Below are positions 35,195 through 43,352 of a DNA stretch of 64,000 nt, one piece after another (the first letter of the stretch is position 1; every line of letters begins with the position of its first letter). Location of the stretch: contig NZ_CP112874.1 in assembly GCF_029910235.1 (NCBI RefSeq), positions 1,860,001 to 1,924,000 on the forward strand, read 5' to 3'. This stretch comes from Pseudanabaena galeata CCNP1313. GTDB taxonomy: Bacteria > Cyanobacteriota > Cyanobacteriia > Pseudanabaenales > Pseudanabaenaceae. Position numbers and translations under genes: made by a program. The notes below the pieces were generated by a model. The model searched no databases. It was given only the letters and a program-made list of their open reading frames with translations, and was not told the origin of the DNA.

Positions 35195-35224
35195 GGATCG
35201 CTAACCGTTACAAACTGCGATCGC
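35195..35224. repeat. CGTTACAA motif copy
   Basis: GGATCGCTAACCGTTACAAA continues into CTGCGATCGC; it is nearly identical to the copy at 27938 and lies upstream of nuiA. Confidence 0.5.
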
Positions 35225-35284
35225 AACTGGATCGGATAGCGTGACATTGCTATGCTATTTGTCAAATCTCCCTACATGAATGTC

Positions 35285-35452
35285 ATGGCAAACCTTATTG
35301 AGTCAATAAAGCAGTCAGAATCAATTCAGGTTTTAGCCCGTAGATTTGTCACTTATCTTGTCTTGTCAGCAATTTTTATACTATTAGGGCTGGGAATAGG
35401 CGTTAACGGTGAAGTTGTGCGGCGGCAGATAACCTCGAACTCTCACCGATAA
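35285..35452 (+). CDS. Small membrane protein, C-terminus replaced
   Basis: 55 residues: an amphipathic start and one hydrophobic helix (TYLVLSAIFILLGLGIG). The last 15 residues are encoded by the attC-like site, so the original gene was probably longer and was cut when the HicA cassette arrived. Confidence 0.35.
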   Translation: MANLIESIKQSESIQVLARRFVTYLVLSAIFILLGLGIGVNGEVVRRQITSNSHR

Positions 35453-35484
35453 CCTCTGTTCCGTCCGCACCAACGCATTGTTAG
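35398..35484 (-). other. attC-like recombination site
   Basis: On the minus strand the sequence starts GCTAACAATGCGTTGGTGCGG and ends CACAACTTCACCGTTAACGCC. Its arms (GGTGCGGACGG against CCGCCGCACAAC, and TAAC against GTTA) form an imperfect palindrome of about 85 bases with bulges, as in integron attC sites. It directly follows the stop of the minus-strand HicA gene, the place an attC occupies in a gene cassette. The R' box deviates from GTTRRRY. Confidence 0.4.
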
Positions 35485-36512
35485 CTGACCTTTCTAACTG
35501 CCATAATGTCTTTCTCAATGCTTTTAACAACAAAAGGAGATATCTTTGCATGTCTAGGAACAGGAGTAATTCCCTTCGACTGAGGATGCTGCCAAATTTC
35601 GTGTTCACCTCCTTCTCTAATTTTTGCAAATCCTTCTCTTTGTAATAACTGGATGATTTCTGATTTTGACAACTCAGCAAATTTAACTAAAGAAAAATTT
35701 GATTTATGATTAAAATTTTCTTGGGCTTTGGCTTCAAAATTAAGAATCGAATCCTCAAAGGAGGAGCTATATTCATTAGCAGCAGAAGTCAGGATTTTGT
35801 AAACTGGTTCAACAAGACTGAGAGTTTTGATATTTCTTATCTTGACTTGGTAATCTTTAATGTAATGTGACTTCTCAAGCCTTTCTTTAATCTTCTTTTC
35901 CAGATTATCAATCTTAATTGATCCATGTTTGCTAGCCATATTTTCAGTGGACGTAATAATTGAGTAATAAATAGATTTTATGTACTCATAAATATTTCTG
36001 TCAGTCTTGTTAGGCAAGATAATAACTATACGAGAGCTATCAAAACTTGCCCAAAGAATAATCACTGGTAATTCAGATAAGTCAATCCCAAACCCTTTAG
36101 CAGCAATCCGAGCCGCTTCATGTGCCTGTTTTTTGCCACAAAAGAGAGTAGATAGCCAGTCATTACTATCTGCCATGTAAGCATCAACATCTTCATCTTC
36201 TGCTCCTAACTCTTGCAAAAAAGCTCTTATTCTCTTGTGAGCGGGTTTTAAAATTTCTTCTATGTGTACATGATTAGAACGCAAGAACTTAATGTTTGGA
36301 GTATAAGGCAAGTAAATATTATGAGTACGACCTGTTTGATTATGTAGCCACCAAGCGAGTTGAGGATTTTGATCGCTTAATGCAATATCCCATTCATCCA
36401 ATTCACAGTCATGCAAAAGAAGTGAAGATGACCATATTTCACTGTAATGCTGCCTCAAACAAGAAATAAATCCAGAAACGGCAAAATAAGAAAGGTCAGG
36501 AATTGGAATCAT
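35481..36512 (-). CDS. Large protein with C-terminal HicA-like domain
   Basis: 343 residues. The last 60 residues match HicA mRNA interferases: SKSEIIQLLQREGFAKIREGGEHEIWQHP, with the catalytic His in GGEHEIW, then VPRHAKISPFVVKSIEKDI. HicA is normally about 60-80 residues and stands alone. The first 270 residues form an unknown domain (PQLAWWLHNQTGR, AHEAARIAAKGFGIDLSELPV). No HicB antitoxin is adjacent. The N-terminal domain could be a built-in inhibitor or a targeting module. Confidence 0.6.
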   Translation of the reverse strand: MIPIPDLSYFAVSGFISCLRQHYSEIWSSSLLLHDCELDEWDIALSDQNPQLAWWLHNQTGRTHNIYLPYTPNIKFLRSNHVHIEEILKPAHKRIRAFLQELGAEDEDVDAYMADSNDWLSTLFCGKKQAHEAARIAAKGFGIDLSELPVIILWASFDSSRIVIILPNKTDRNIYEYIKSIYYSIITSTENMASKHGSIKIDNLEKKIKERLEKSHYIKDYQVKIRNIKTLSLVEPVYKILTSAANEYSSSFEDSILNFEAKAQENFNHKSNFSLVKFAELSKSEIIQLLQREGFAKIREGGEHEIWQHPQSKGITPVPRHAKISPFVVKSIEKDIMAVRKVS

Positions 36513-37070
36513 TTTTGAGTTTAGGCTTAGAGCTTAATATATGGTCACGAGATTTTACGGTCTCATGATAAGAGCTTGCTAACGATAGATTTAAGTAGCC
36601 AGCTAACTATGTATTAGACAGAAATTTTCTGTCTAATTTTACTATAGGGGATATAGGCTGAAAGTCAAGATTCGACCTAATCATCTTATAAGGTATGTTA
36701 TACAGAAAAATTCTGGCTAACACACCAAGTAGAAAAGTTCTGCATAACTTACCTACTTGGTGTGTTAGCCCAACAGTACAGCGTATTATTTAGATTAGTT
36801 CCTTTGTAACTGACATTCCGCACTTCTTAACATACTTGCAAATTTCTTAACATAGGCAAAAGTCTTTTTACGAAAATCTGTCATTCTAGGACTCTAATCC
36901 AAAAAATATTTTCAATTGTTAACCCCTATTGAGAAAATTGAATTGAATAACGGTAATAATTTATCGAGCATCTTGTTCCGTTCTCAATCGATTGAAGTTG
37001 TGAAAAAGTAGTTTTCGCGATCGCATAGAGGATTTCTCAACACGACAAACCACTGTAAATATTTACACCC
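36513..37070. repeat. Gene-free stretch with two inverted repeats
   Basis: A 12-bp palindrome lies at 36613-36637 (ATTAGACAGAAA and complement) and an 18-bp perfect inverted repeat at 36715-36732 / 36753-36770 (GGCTAACACACCAAGTAG). No ORF is supported. Confidence 0.6.
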
Positions 37071-37111
37071 GTTCTAGTGGAAAAACGAAAATTAACATTT
37101 TCCACTAGAAC
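37071..37111. repeat. Inverted pair of GTTCTAGTGGAAAA
   Basis: 37071-37084 and the exact complement 37098-37111 face each other, preceded by CACTGTAAATATTTACA. The pair lies about 25 bases before the zinc-ribbon gene. Confidence 0.8.
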
Positions 37112-37136
37112 CATGATCGCCTAACGTTGCAAAATC

Positions 37137-37478
37137 ATGCCCAAAATACCCGACTGCGATCGCTGCATCAACAATGCCCACAGCAACTACCTAGTCTGTG
37201 CCATCCATCCCGACGGTGTTGATGGGGACTCATGCTCAGACTTTGCGGATGACGGTCAGGAGCTATGGTGTCCCAATGGTTTTACGTTTATTGATGGTCA
37301 TCTTGTGAAATTGCCAATAACCTATGAAACCGAGCATCAGCCAAGGTTAACCAGAGCGCAGCAGTATCGAATTTTAATGACGCATCCTGTATTTACGGGT
37401 ATGTGTCCGCAATGCCGATATCAATATCCAAGCGATCGCGTTGATTGGAATTGTCCGATATGTGGATGGGATGATTAA
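37137..37478 (+). CDS. Zinc-ribbon protein
   Basis: 113 residues. Two cysteine clusters are visible: CDRCINNAHSNYLVCAIHPDG near the start and CPQCRYQY...CPICGW at the end, the latter a classic zinc ribbon. The middle (LTRAQQYRILMTHPVFTG) is helical. It looks like a cyanobacterial conserved protein of unknown function, perhaps nucleic-acid binding. A motif copy stands on each side of the gene. Confidence 0.6.
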   Translation: MPKIPDCDRCINNAHSNYLVCAIHPDGVDGDSCSDFADDGQELWCPNGFTFIDGHLVKLPITYETEHQPRLTRAQQYRILMTHPVFTGMCPQCRYQYPSDRVDWNCPICGWDD

Positions 37479-37552
37479 TCTATTTCCACTAGAACCATAA
37501 GGCGATCGCATTGTATAAAGTTTCTATCCAAAGCCCAAAACCCTAATGATAT

Positions 37553-37712
37553 TGTTGCTTCGCGTCCGAGCCTGTGCTGTTGCCGTGCGATCGCTCTTGA
37601 GTTTTTGAAATGGTCTAATAATGGCGATCGCACCGCAACAAAGGCACAAAGAAGCACATCGCTAACCGCAGATCTTCCTGTTGCACCCAAGATCTACGAT
37701 CGCGACGTGCTA
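37553..37712. repeat. Structured repeat, copy A
   Basis: Outer pairing TGCTTCG / GAAGCA and stem GTGCTGTTGCCGTGCGATCGC against GCGATCGCACCGCAACAAAG. A second hairpin has arms GCACATCGC / GCGACGTGC and the conserved loop CTTCCTG....CCCAAG. Confidence 0.7.
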
Positions 37713-37893
37713 GCCTGTATTATTCACGAGATGGGAAAGAGAAACGAAATCCAAGCAAAAACAGATCGTTAAGTTAAGAATGGAGAGATTTGCATCAATT
37801 AAAAGAAGAAAAAGCAACAGAAACAAGAATTAATGGCAAAAATGGACTTAAATGGCTACAAAGAGATAGATTAATCCTATGAGAGGTCAAAAA

Positions 37894-39246
37894 CTAATCA
37901 AAAATACAGAAGTTAGGCTCGGATAAACGCTGAGAAATCAGACAGAATTCTTTAGCAAAGGGAAAGAAATTTGGCAATTCTACCAGCACCCGCCTAACCG
38001 ACACTTTGACATGAGCCGCACATTTGAGCAAAGAATCGCGTAAGCGAATTACTTGAGCTTTGGCTAATGTCGTTGCCGCCGCCGCTTGTCGAATCGTTAA
38101 CATGAGAATATAGGCAGCCTGAGCCAGAAGCAGCCGAAACTGGTTAGCCGTAAAACTATGACAACTGAGGCGACCTGCCTTGATACCCAATTTCAATTCC
38201 TTGATACGATGCTCAGAATCCGCCCCTCTATAGACATAAAATTTATCGTAAAGTTCTTGGGGTGGTAACGCCAAATTGGTAATCAGAAAACGTGGATTAG
38301 CCCCTTTTTCTAGCCATTCCGCTTTCATTACTAAGCGTCGTGGTTCTGACCATGAACTAGATTGGTAGTAAACATCATCAAACAACCGCGCTTTTTCTCT
38401 CGTCTGACAATATTGCAATCTTGCGCGTTCCAGCAAATTAGCTACCTTGCGCTTTAAAACAGCATTACTAGAAAATCCACAAACATAGCCAACACCCGAA
38501 CGCTCGCAGACTTTGATGATTTCGGGTAAGGAGAATCCTCCATCACCCCGCAAAATGATTTCGACTCCTGCCCATTCCCGTTTTAATCGCCAGAATAGCC
38601 AACGTAATATTGGTGCGACTCCTTTCCCTGCATGACTATTCCCTGCTCTCAGTTGCAATACTAGAGGATATCCACTTTTTGCTTCATTGATCAATACGGG
38701 ATAGTAGATATGATGATCATAGTATCCATGAAAAAAGCTCATCTGTTGCTCTCCGTGCGTTGGCGCATCCCACCCATCTATGTCTAGTACGATTTGTTTG
38801 GGAGGGGTCTTGTGCTGTTCGATATATTTCTCGATAAATAACCGCCTCATGGCTTTGTTCTCTGATTTCGCAATCCGATTCTCTAACCGCGTCATGGTTG
38901 ACTGACTTGCCAGTAGTTCCTCTTCTTCATCTATTGGCAACCGATTGCAGGCAATTTTTAAAATTGGGTCTTTTCTCAGCTGATTGCTATCGATGGCATC
39001 TTCATAGCCACTGGCTATTTGCAATACCCTTTGCTGGATTAACTGTTCCATGCTGTGTCTGATTTTATTCTGGTCTCGCTTATCCTCGATTCTCTCTGCC
39101 ATCTCTTCGATAATTTTAACTTTCTCTTCTGCTTGTCTCACCAGCAGTATTCCACCTTCACTACTCAATTGTTCGCCACTAAACTTTACTTCTAGTCGCT
39201 TTTTTTTATAAAATTCGATCTTTGCTTCTTGATTACACTCTGTCAT
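37894..39246 (-). CDS. IS1380-family transposase
   Basis: About 450 residues; ATG 39258 is an alternative start. Typical features are FSGEQLSSEGGILLVRQ, the RHSMEQLIQQRVLQIASGYEDA region, and a DDE core with Asp in VLDIDGWDAP, Asp in ILRGDGGFS and Glu in GADSEHRIKELK. The gene is intact. I could not identify terminal repeats with confidence. It sits within the structured-repeat region and separates copy A from copies B-H. Confidence 0.85.
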   Translation of the reverse strand: MTECNQEAKIEFYKKKRLEVKFSGEQLSSEGGILLVRQAEEKVKIIEEMAERIEDKRDQNKIRHSMEQLIQQRVLQIASGYEDAIDSNQLRKDPILKIACNRLPIDEEEELLASQSTMTRLENRIAKSENKAMRRLFIEKYIEQHKTPPKQIVLDIDGWDAPTHGEQQMSFFHGYYDHHIYYPVLINEAKSGYPLVLQLRAGNSHAGKGVAPILRWLFWRLKREWAGVEIILRGDGGFSLPEIIKVCERSGVGYVCGFSSNAVLKRKVANLLERARLQYCQTREKARLFDDVYYQSSSWSEPRRLVMKAEWLEKGANPRFLITNLALPPQELYDKFYVYRGADSEHRIKELKLGIKAGRLSCHSFTANQFRLLLAQAAYILMLTIRQAAAATTLAKAQVIRLRDSLLKCAAHVKVSVRRVLVELPNFFPFAKEFCLISQRLSEPNFCIFD

Positions 39247-39490
39247 GAGAAAATACATCTATTATTATTCTGAAGAGCCTAATTCTAATAGCTTTTAGGC
39301 TCTTTTTCTTGTTCTCGTTCCCCTTGTCATGCATAATTCAGGCTAGCAGTCCCAAGTTATCAGTTATTTCCAGTACAAGATTGTCCCTTCGTTTCCGTGA
39401 GCCAAAAAATCTTTACCAATAGCGATCGCTCTTATTAGAAATTAGAGCTAGGCAGATTTTTATGGCCCACTTTACCGACTACCCAGAAAC

Positions 39491-39650
39491 ATTGATACTT
39501 CGTGTCCGAACCTGTGCTGTCATCGTGCTATTCGGCAACCTTCCTGCGAACACCCAAGATTACCGATCGCACCATGACAAAGGCACAAGAGGCACAGCGA
39601 TCGCTAAGTCAGTTTGCAAAGCCCGTAACTGCTTAACGATCGCCATGCCG
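39491..39650. repeat. Structured repeat, copy B
   Basis: TGTCCGAACC is followed by the stem GTGCTGTCATCGTGC / GCACCATGACAAAGGCAC, here enclosing the CTTCCTG....CCCAAG loop. A second hairpin follows with arms GCACAGCGATCGCTAAG / CTTAACGATCGCCATGC. Confidence 0.65.
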
Positions 39651-39720
39651 AGAATCAGCGCAAAACAATATCTATGGCGATCGCTTTGTACCCAGAAAAT
39701 ATTGATTTCCGTTGGTCAGT

Positions 39721-39922
39721 TTGTTCTATGGGGGACACCCCCAATCCCCCGATCCTATATGGTTGCTTCGCGTCCGAACCTGTGCCGATGCAGTGCGATC
39801 GCTTAGGGTTTCTGAATGATTTTAGTACTGGCGATCGCACCGCATCGTAAGGCACAAAGAAGCATAGCGAAAAACAAAGATCTTCCTGTCTACGCCCAAG
39901 ATCTTTGTTTTTCGCCATGCCC
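39721..39922. repeat. Structured repeat, copy C
   Basis: A leading GGGG/CCCC hairpin precedes GGTTGCTTCGCGTCCGAACC, then stem GTGCCGATGCAGTGC / GCACCGCATCGTAAGGCAC. The second hairpin has a 23-base stem beginning GCATAGCG, with loop CTTCCTGTCTACGCCCAAG. Stem bases differ from other copies but stay paired. Confidence 0.7.
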
Positions 39923-39942
39923 AGAAACAACGGACTAAACTT

Positions 39943-40147
39943 TTATTTAATTGGGAAGTTTCCCAAACCCTCGATCGCATATTGATACTGCGTAATCCGA
40001 ACCTGTGCTGTCATCACGAAATTTTCAAAATTCTCGAAGGGCTAAGCAGGAATTTTGAAAATTTCGCCATGACAAAGGCACGGAGAGACACAGTGCTATT
40101 CGCCGATCTTCCTGCTGCACCCAAGATCGACGATCGCACCGTGTCGG
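39943..40147. repeat. Structured repeat, copy D
   Basis: A TTGGGAA/TTCCCAA hairpin, then TCCGAACC, then stem GTGCTGTCATCACGAAATTT with its complement around loop AAGGGCTAAGCAG. The second hairpin pairs GACACAGTGC with GCACCGTGTC around the CTTCCTG....CCCAAG loop. Confidence 0.7.
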
Positions 40148-40324
40148 TAAGTTGAAAGTTTGTTGATTCTCGTTCTAGGGGAAAGTTGCAAAAGCTAAGA
40201 GCGATCTCCCGAATAGTTTGCTTTGTAGCTGCGTTGACGGCGGCGGCTAGGTGCTGAATAGCGATCACTGTCTCAGAAATTTAGAGTTATTGCACCTAGC
40301 CCACCACCTTGAGTAACTAAATCT

Positions 40325-40433
40325 ATATTGACGGGCAAAGCCCGATCCGAACTGTGCTGTCATAGTGCGATCGCTAAAATCTTAAAGGACTGAGCATAAT
40401 TTTAGCGATCGCACCATGACAAAAGCACGAAAG
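40325..40433. repeat. Structured repeat, copy E
   Basis: Stem GTGCTGTCATAGTGCGATCG continues to TAAAAT and pairs with ATTTTAGCGATCGCACCATG; the loop is AAAGGACTGAGCA. The second hairpin is not conserved here. Confidence 0.65.
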
Positions 40434-40542
40434 ATCGGCAAGGCGAATCGCCATGACTATAGAGTTCGGTTCTATATCTTTAGCGATCGCACAGGTTATG
40501 TCTGCTACTAGCGCCCCGTTGGTAGCTTAGTTTACTGCCCTC

Positions 40543-40610
40543 GGTGAACAATACCCCCCTGAAGTCGGTTAAATCGAGTGAGATACTTGTGGGTAGGGGT
40601 ATTGTTCACC
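40543..40610. repeat. 15-bp inverted repeat
   Basis: GGTGAACAATACCCC (40543-40557) and its exact complement (40596-40610) lie among the structured repeats but do not share their loop sequences. Confidence 0.7.
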
Positions 40611-40721
40611 TTGGGGCTAGTTACTCGGTTGCTAGGTTATCCCGCTTGAAGCGAAGCATACGCTTCGCAGGTGATCTCTAAGAGAAAATTTTGCTGTCTA
40701 TGTTGAGAGGTTTTACCTATA

Positions 40722-40885
40722 ATTGTTGCTTCGCATTTTGAATGTGCTGTTGCAGTGCGATCGCTTACCTCATTAAAGCCCAAGGTATCAGCAAGCGATC
40801 GCACCGCAACAAAGGCACATAGAACGACAGAGCTATTCACCGATCTTCCTGTCAAAGCCCAAGATCGGCGATCGCTCCGTCGTCA
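40722..40885. repeat. Structured repeat, copy F
   Basis: GTTGCTTCGC, then stem GTGCTGTTGCAGTGCGATCG / CGATCGCACCGCAACAAAGG. The second hairpin pairs ACGACAGAGC with GCTCCGTCGT around the CTTCCTGTCAAAGCCCAAG loop. Confidence 0.7.
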
Positions 40886-40891
40886 GAAACA

Positions 40892-40985
40892 ATTGTTGCT
40901 TCGCGTTTATGCGATCGGGCAAAATGCCATTTGTTTGATTGGGGAAGTGTCCCCAAACCCCTCGATCGCATATTGACTGAACTTT
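40892..40985. repeat. Structured repeat, partial copy G
   Basis: TTGTTGCTTCGCG starts a copy that lacks the main stem. It also holds the leading TTGGGGAAGTGTCCCCAA hairpin followed by ACCCCTCGATCGCATATTGA. Confidence 0.5.
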
Positions 40986-40999
40986 TGTTGATTGAGCCG

Positions 41000-41113
41000 C
41001 AAAAGGTACAAATCCCAGCCTAGCAAGGGGCGCAAGGGGATTATTTGTTTATTTTGATAGACACCCCTTGCGCTCCCTTGCTCTTTGTGGGCTGTGTACC
41101 TTTTGCGGCTAGG
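41000..41113. repeat. Long nested inverted repeat
   Basis: Outer arms CCGCAAAAGGTACA / TGTACCTTTTGCGG and inner arms GCAAGGGGCGCAAGGGG / CCCCTTGCGCTCCCTTGC form one extended stem of about 30 bp with asymmetric bulges. Confidence 0.7.
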
Positions 41114-41130
41114 AATATTGACTATACTTT

Positions 41131-41275
41131 TGTTTATGTGGGGATACCCCACACCCCGATCTATATTGATGCTTCGCAATCCGAACTGTGCCAGTGCAGT
41201 GCAATCAAAAAAAGTTTTAAGGGCTGAGCAGACTTTTTTGATTGCACCGCACTGCAAAGGCACGAAGAAGCGCCG
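41131..41275. repeat. Structured repeat, copy H
   Basis: A leading TGTGGGGATACCCCACA hairpin, then GATGCTTCGCAATCCGAAC, then stem GTGCCAGTGCAGTGCAATCA with complement TGATTGCACCGCACTG around loop AAGGGCTGAGCAG. Confidence 0.7.
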
Positions 41276-41484
41276 ATTTCATCCGCGCCAAGAAATATGG
41301 ACGGCAAAGCCGATTTGTTTAATCCGATCGCAGGGGGACGTTCATTGGCACTCCCCCTGCACCCCCTCGCCTAGTGTGTGTGTGGGCTTTTGGGTTGTCG
41401 ATGGGGTTCGAGTTTTCTGCTTAGGGCGGCGTTTTTTTGCCTCACCTCTAGCCCCCACTGGGGCGGCTGCGCCGCCCGACCACC

Positions 41485-41910
41485 TCAGATCCAGTCTGGG
41501 GCTTCGAGTCCATCAACTAGCCAGTGTATTTCGACAGTTACGCCTAGTCCTTTTGCTAGTGCCACAGTTCCCCACGTTCCTGATCCGTTTGCTCCTTTCC
41601 AGTTTTTAGCGGGCTTTAGTCCTTGTGGTGCTGGTTTGTTTGCCCATGCGTGCAGTGTCCCTCCTGCGGATGCGATCGCCTTTACCATGCGAGTGCTTCT
41701 CTCTGCGTAGTGCCATTTCTCAGAGCCATTTACTTCATATATGTTTAGTTTTCCATTTACTACCCAGTTTCTTGCTAGTTCATCCACTCCAGCCGCGTCG
41801 CCTATGTGCCACTCGTTGCCAGCGTGGTCTAGTTCCCACAGTTCATATTTGATTTGCTCCTCTTGCTCAGTGGTTAGTTTTCTTGCTCCAGTCACTCCGA
41901 TTACTGCCAT
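41485..41910 (-). CDS. SLOG-like Rossmann-fold protein
   Basis: 141 residues. The start MAVIGVTGARKLTTEQEEQI and the following WHIGDAAGVDELARNW fit the SLOG/YpsA-like nucleotide-binding fold related to DprA and LOG. The middle contains a short linker rich in Gly, Lys and Ala, and the C-terminus reads IHWLVDGLEAPDW. Such proteins occur in phages and defence loci as ligand-sensing or nucleotide-handling parts. It is divergent from the oxygenase gene, and the shared upstream DNA holds two TTAGATT(A/G)CAAT motifs. Confidence 0.6.
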   Translation of the reverse strand: MAVIGVTGARKLTTEQEEQIKYELWELDHAGNEWHIGDAAGVDELARNWVVNGKLNIYEVNGSEKWHYAERSTRMVKAIASAGGTLHAWANKPAPQGLKPAKNWKGANGSGTWGTVALAKGLGVTVEIHWLVDGLEAPDWI

Positions 41911-41947
41911 TTTCTCTACCCCTTTTTCTTTTTATTATATCACAATT

Positions 41948-41990
41948 TGCAACCTATTTAGATTGCAATTAGTATCTACTTAGATTACAA
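41948..41990. promoter_or_regulatory. Candidate operator between divergent genes
   Basis: Contains TTGCAACCTATTTAGATTGC and CTTAGATTACAAT. The same words recur at 42600-42645 and 47231-47243, always upstream of genes of this module, which suggests a shared repressor or activator site. Confidence 0.5.
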
Positions 41991-42016
41991 TATAGATCTA
42001 GTTTCAAGGTGATTTC

Positions 42017-42454
42017 ATGGACTTCGATCAAATTTATTTGCACTCAAAAAAACTTTTATCCAAGTATGGAAAAGCGGATAAAAGTAGTCTTACCGAAGAC
42101 AGAAAAATTGTTTGGATTGGAAAGCAGCCTTTGTTTACAAAAAAGATGGAAATTGATGGACATGACGACCAATTTATAAAGGCGATCGCTACAGAGATTT
42201 ATCCAGAGCATGACTATATTTTGATCTGCGGTGGAAACACTGAAATTAATCCCCATCGTGATGCTACTTACGCTTTACCAGAGGCAGTTTCGATTAATTT
42301 AGGTGGTATGGCATATTTTGACCATGAGGACGGCTGCAAATGGCTAAAGCATGGCGATGTAACTGCATTTAATTGCAAACGATTACATGCAGTCCTAGAG
42401 GCAGATCTAGACAGAATTTCTATATGTATTTGGAAAAGAAATCCTAAGTGGTAA
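42017..42454 (+). CDS. AlkB-like 2-oxoglutarate/Fe(II) oxygenase
   Basis: 145 residues. The iron-binding motif HxD is in NPHRDATYAL, the second His in CKRLHAVLEA and the 2-oxoglutarate-binding Arg in DRISICIW, in the order and spacing of the family. Small phage-encoded members hydroxylate or repair nucleobases or modify proteins; the substrate here is not evident. A strong hairpin terminator follows. Confidence 0.6.
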   Translation: MDFDQIYLHSKKLLSKYGKADKSSLTEDRKIVWIGKQPLFTKKMEIDGHDDQFIKAIATEIYPEHDYILICGGNTEINPHRDATYALPEAVSINLGGMAYFDHEDGCKWLKHGDVTAFNCKRLHAVLEADLDRISICIWKRNPKW

Positions 42455-42471
42455 GTTCTATAAAAAGTTCC

Positions 42472-42555
42472 GTAACCTCAAAAATTAGCCCCCTCCTAGT
42501 CTGCAAGCAGTGTTAAGCAAAGGATTCAGGAGGGGGCTAATTTTTTTGAGGTTAC
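42472..42555. terminator. 26-bp stem terminator
   Basis: GTAACCTCAAAAATTAGCCC continues to CCTCCT and pairs with AGGAGGGGGCTAATTTTTTT and on. T7 in the 3' arm and A5 in the 5' arm would allow termination in either direction. Confidence 0.8.
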
Positions 42556-42599
42556 TAGATGCCACCCCAGAAAAAAGACAAAATATTTTTTAAATTTGT

Positions 42600-42645
42600 A
42601 ATCTAAATAGGTTGCAATTGTATCCTAAATAGATTACAATTAGAT
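42600..42645. promoter_or_regulatory. Repeated operator-like words
   Basis: CTAAATAGGTTGCAATT and CTAAATAGATTACAATT stand in tandem 21 bases apart, i.e. two helical turns, upstream of the 42815 gene. This spacing favours two protein dimers on one DNA face. Confidence 0.55.
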
Positions 42646-42782
42646 TAATCGAATAGAGGTTTGAAGCGCCTCCAAGCTTCCCAGAGTTAAACATAGGTGT
42701 GAGCGCCCAGCCGAGGCTATGTATCGACACCATTTTCCGCCGAAACCTACAGCGAAAAGAGAAGGTTTAAGCATTCATCAAA

Positions 42783-42803
42783 TCCACTCAAATTTATTAC
42801 TAA
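42783..42803 (+). repeat. Conserved gene leader, copy 1
   Basis: TCCACTCAAATTTATTACTA ends 11 bases before ATG 42815. Exact copies precede the genes at 43353 and 44005, and a weaker one precedes 45037. Confidence 0.75.
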
Positions 42804-42814
42804 GGACTAAGACC

Positions 42815-43279
42815 ATGATTTCATTGATTTCATTCAAAATTATCGCGACTGACAGCCACATTGAAGCGCTGAAAACACGCAATCACATCAAAACCTACAC
42901 AGTGCATGAATGTAAGCAAACCGATCGCATTGGTTATATTTCCGAGCTTGTCCAAACTTTCGATCTTGCTGGCACTCTGATCAAATCTTCTCAAAGAATC
43001 AAGAGCTATTATTTCGGCTTCCCTAACACCTCCCAAGCGGAGAAGTTTGCAGACTGTGCAAAATACAAGTTTCCAGATCTGCAAAAGCTTGATACCCATT
43101 GCGAAGCGAGACTGTCTAAGCGTCTCAAGTCACCGTTTGAAGTCAAAATCCGCAACTTGAAAGAGATTGAAGAAAGTCTACATGCTTTCTTTTTCAAGTG
43201 TATCGATCAAGAACTCAATGGCAAGAAGGTTGTCGAGATTGACGTTAACGAAGTCAAGAAGCGTTTAGCACGGATATAA
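42815..43279 (+). CDS. Hypothetical protein of replication module
   Basis: 154 residues from ATG 42815, the first ATG after the conserved leader. It is basic, with FPNTSQAEKFADCAKYKFPD and RLSKRLKSPFEVKIRNLKEI, and has no known motif. The leader and neighbours suggest early or element-maintenance expression. Confidence 0.5.
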   Translation: MISLISFKIIATDSHIEALKTRNHIKTYTVHECKQTDRIGYISELVQTFDLAGTLIKSSQRIKSYYFGFPNTSQAEKFADCAKYKFPDLQKLDTHCEARLSKRLKSPFEVKIRNLKEIEESLHAFFFKCIDQELNGKKVVEIDVNEVKKRLARI

Positions 43280-43317
43280 AAAAAGCGACCTGAGCTAAGT
43301 CCTAAAACTGGCTCAAG

Positions 43318-43338
43318 TCCACTCAAATTTATTACTAA
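43318..43338 (+). repeat. Conserved gene leader, copy 2
   Basis: TCCACTCAAATTTATTACTA, 14 bases before ATG 43353. Confidence 0.75.
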
Positions 43339-43352
43339 TCGGATTGTAGCAG

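Noticed and set aside
37553-41280. CRISPR array or tRNA cluster suggested by repeated hairpins
   Set aside because: Spacing is irregular, there are no unique spacers of constant length, no cas genes, and the folds are not cloverleaves.
37553-41280. Integron attC array
   Set aside because: Palindromes with conserved mismatches recall attC, but there are no GTTRRRY boxes at the ends and no gene cassettes between copies.
39300-41700. Several open frames of 60-170 codons in the repeat region
   Set aside because: They are produced by GC-rich repeats, overlap each other on both strands, and lack ribosome sites and family matches. Only the SLOG-like gene at 41485 stands out.
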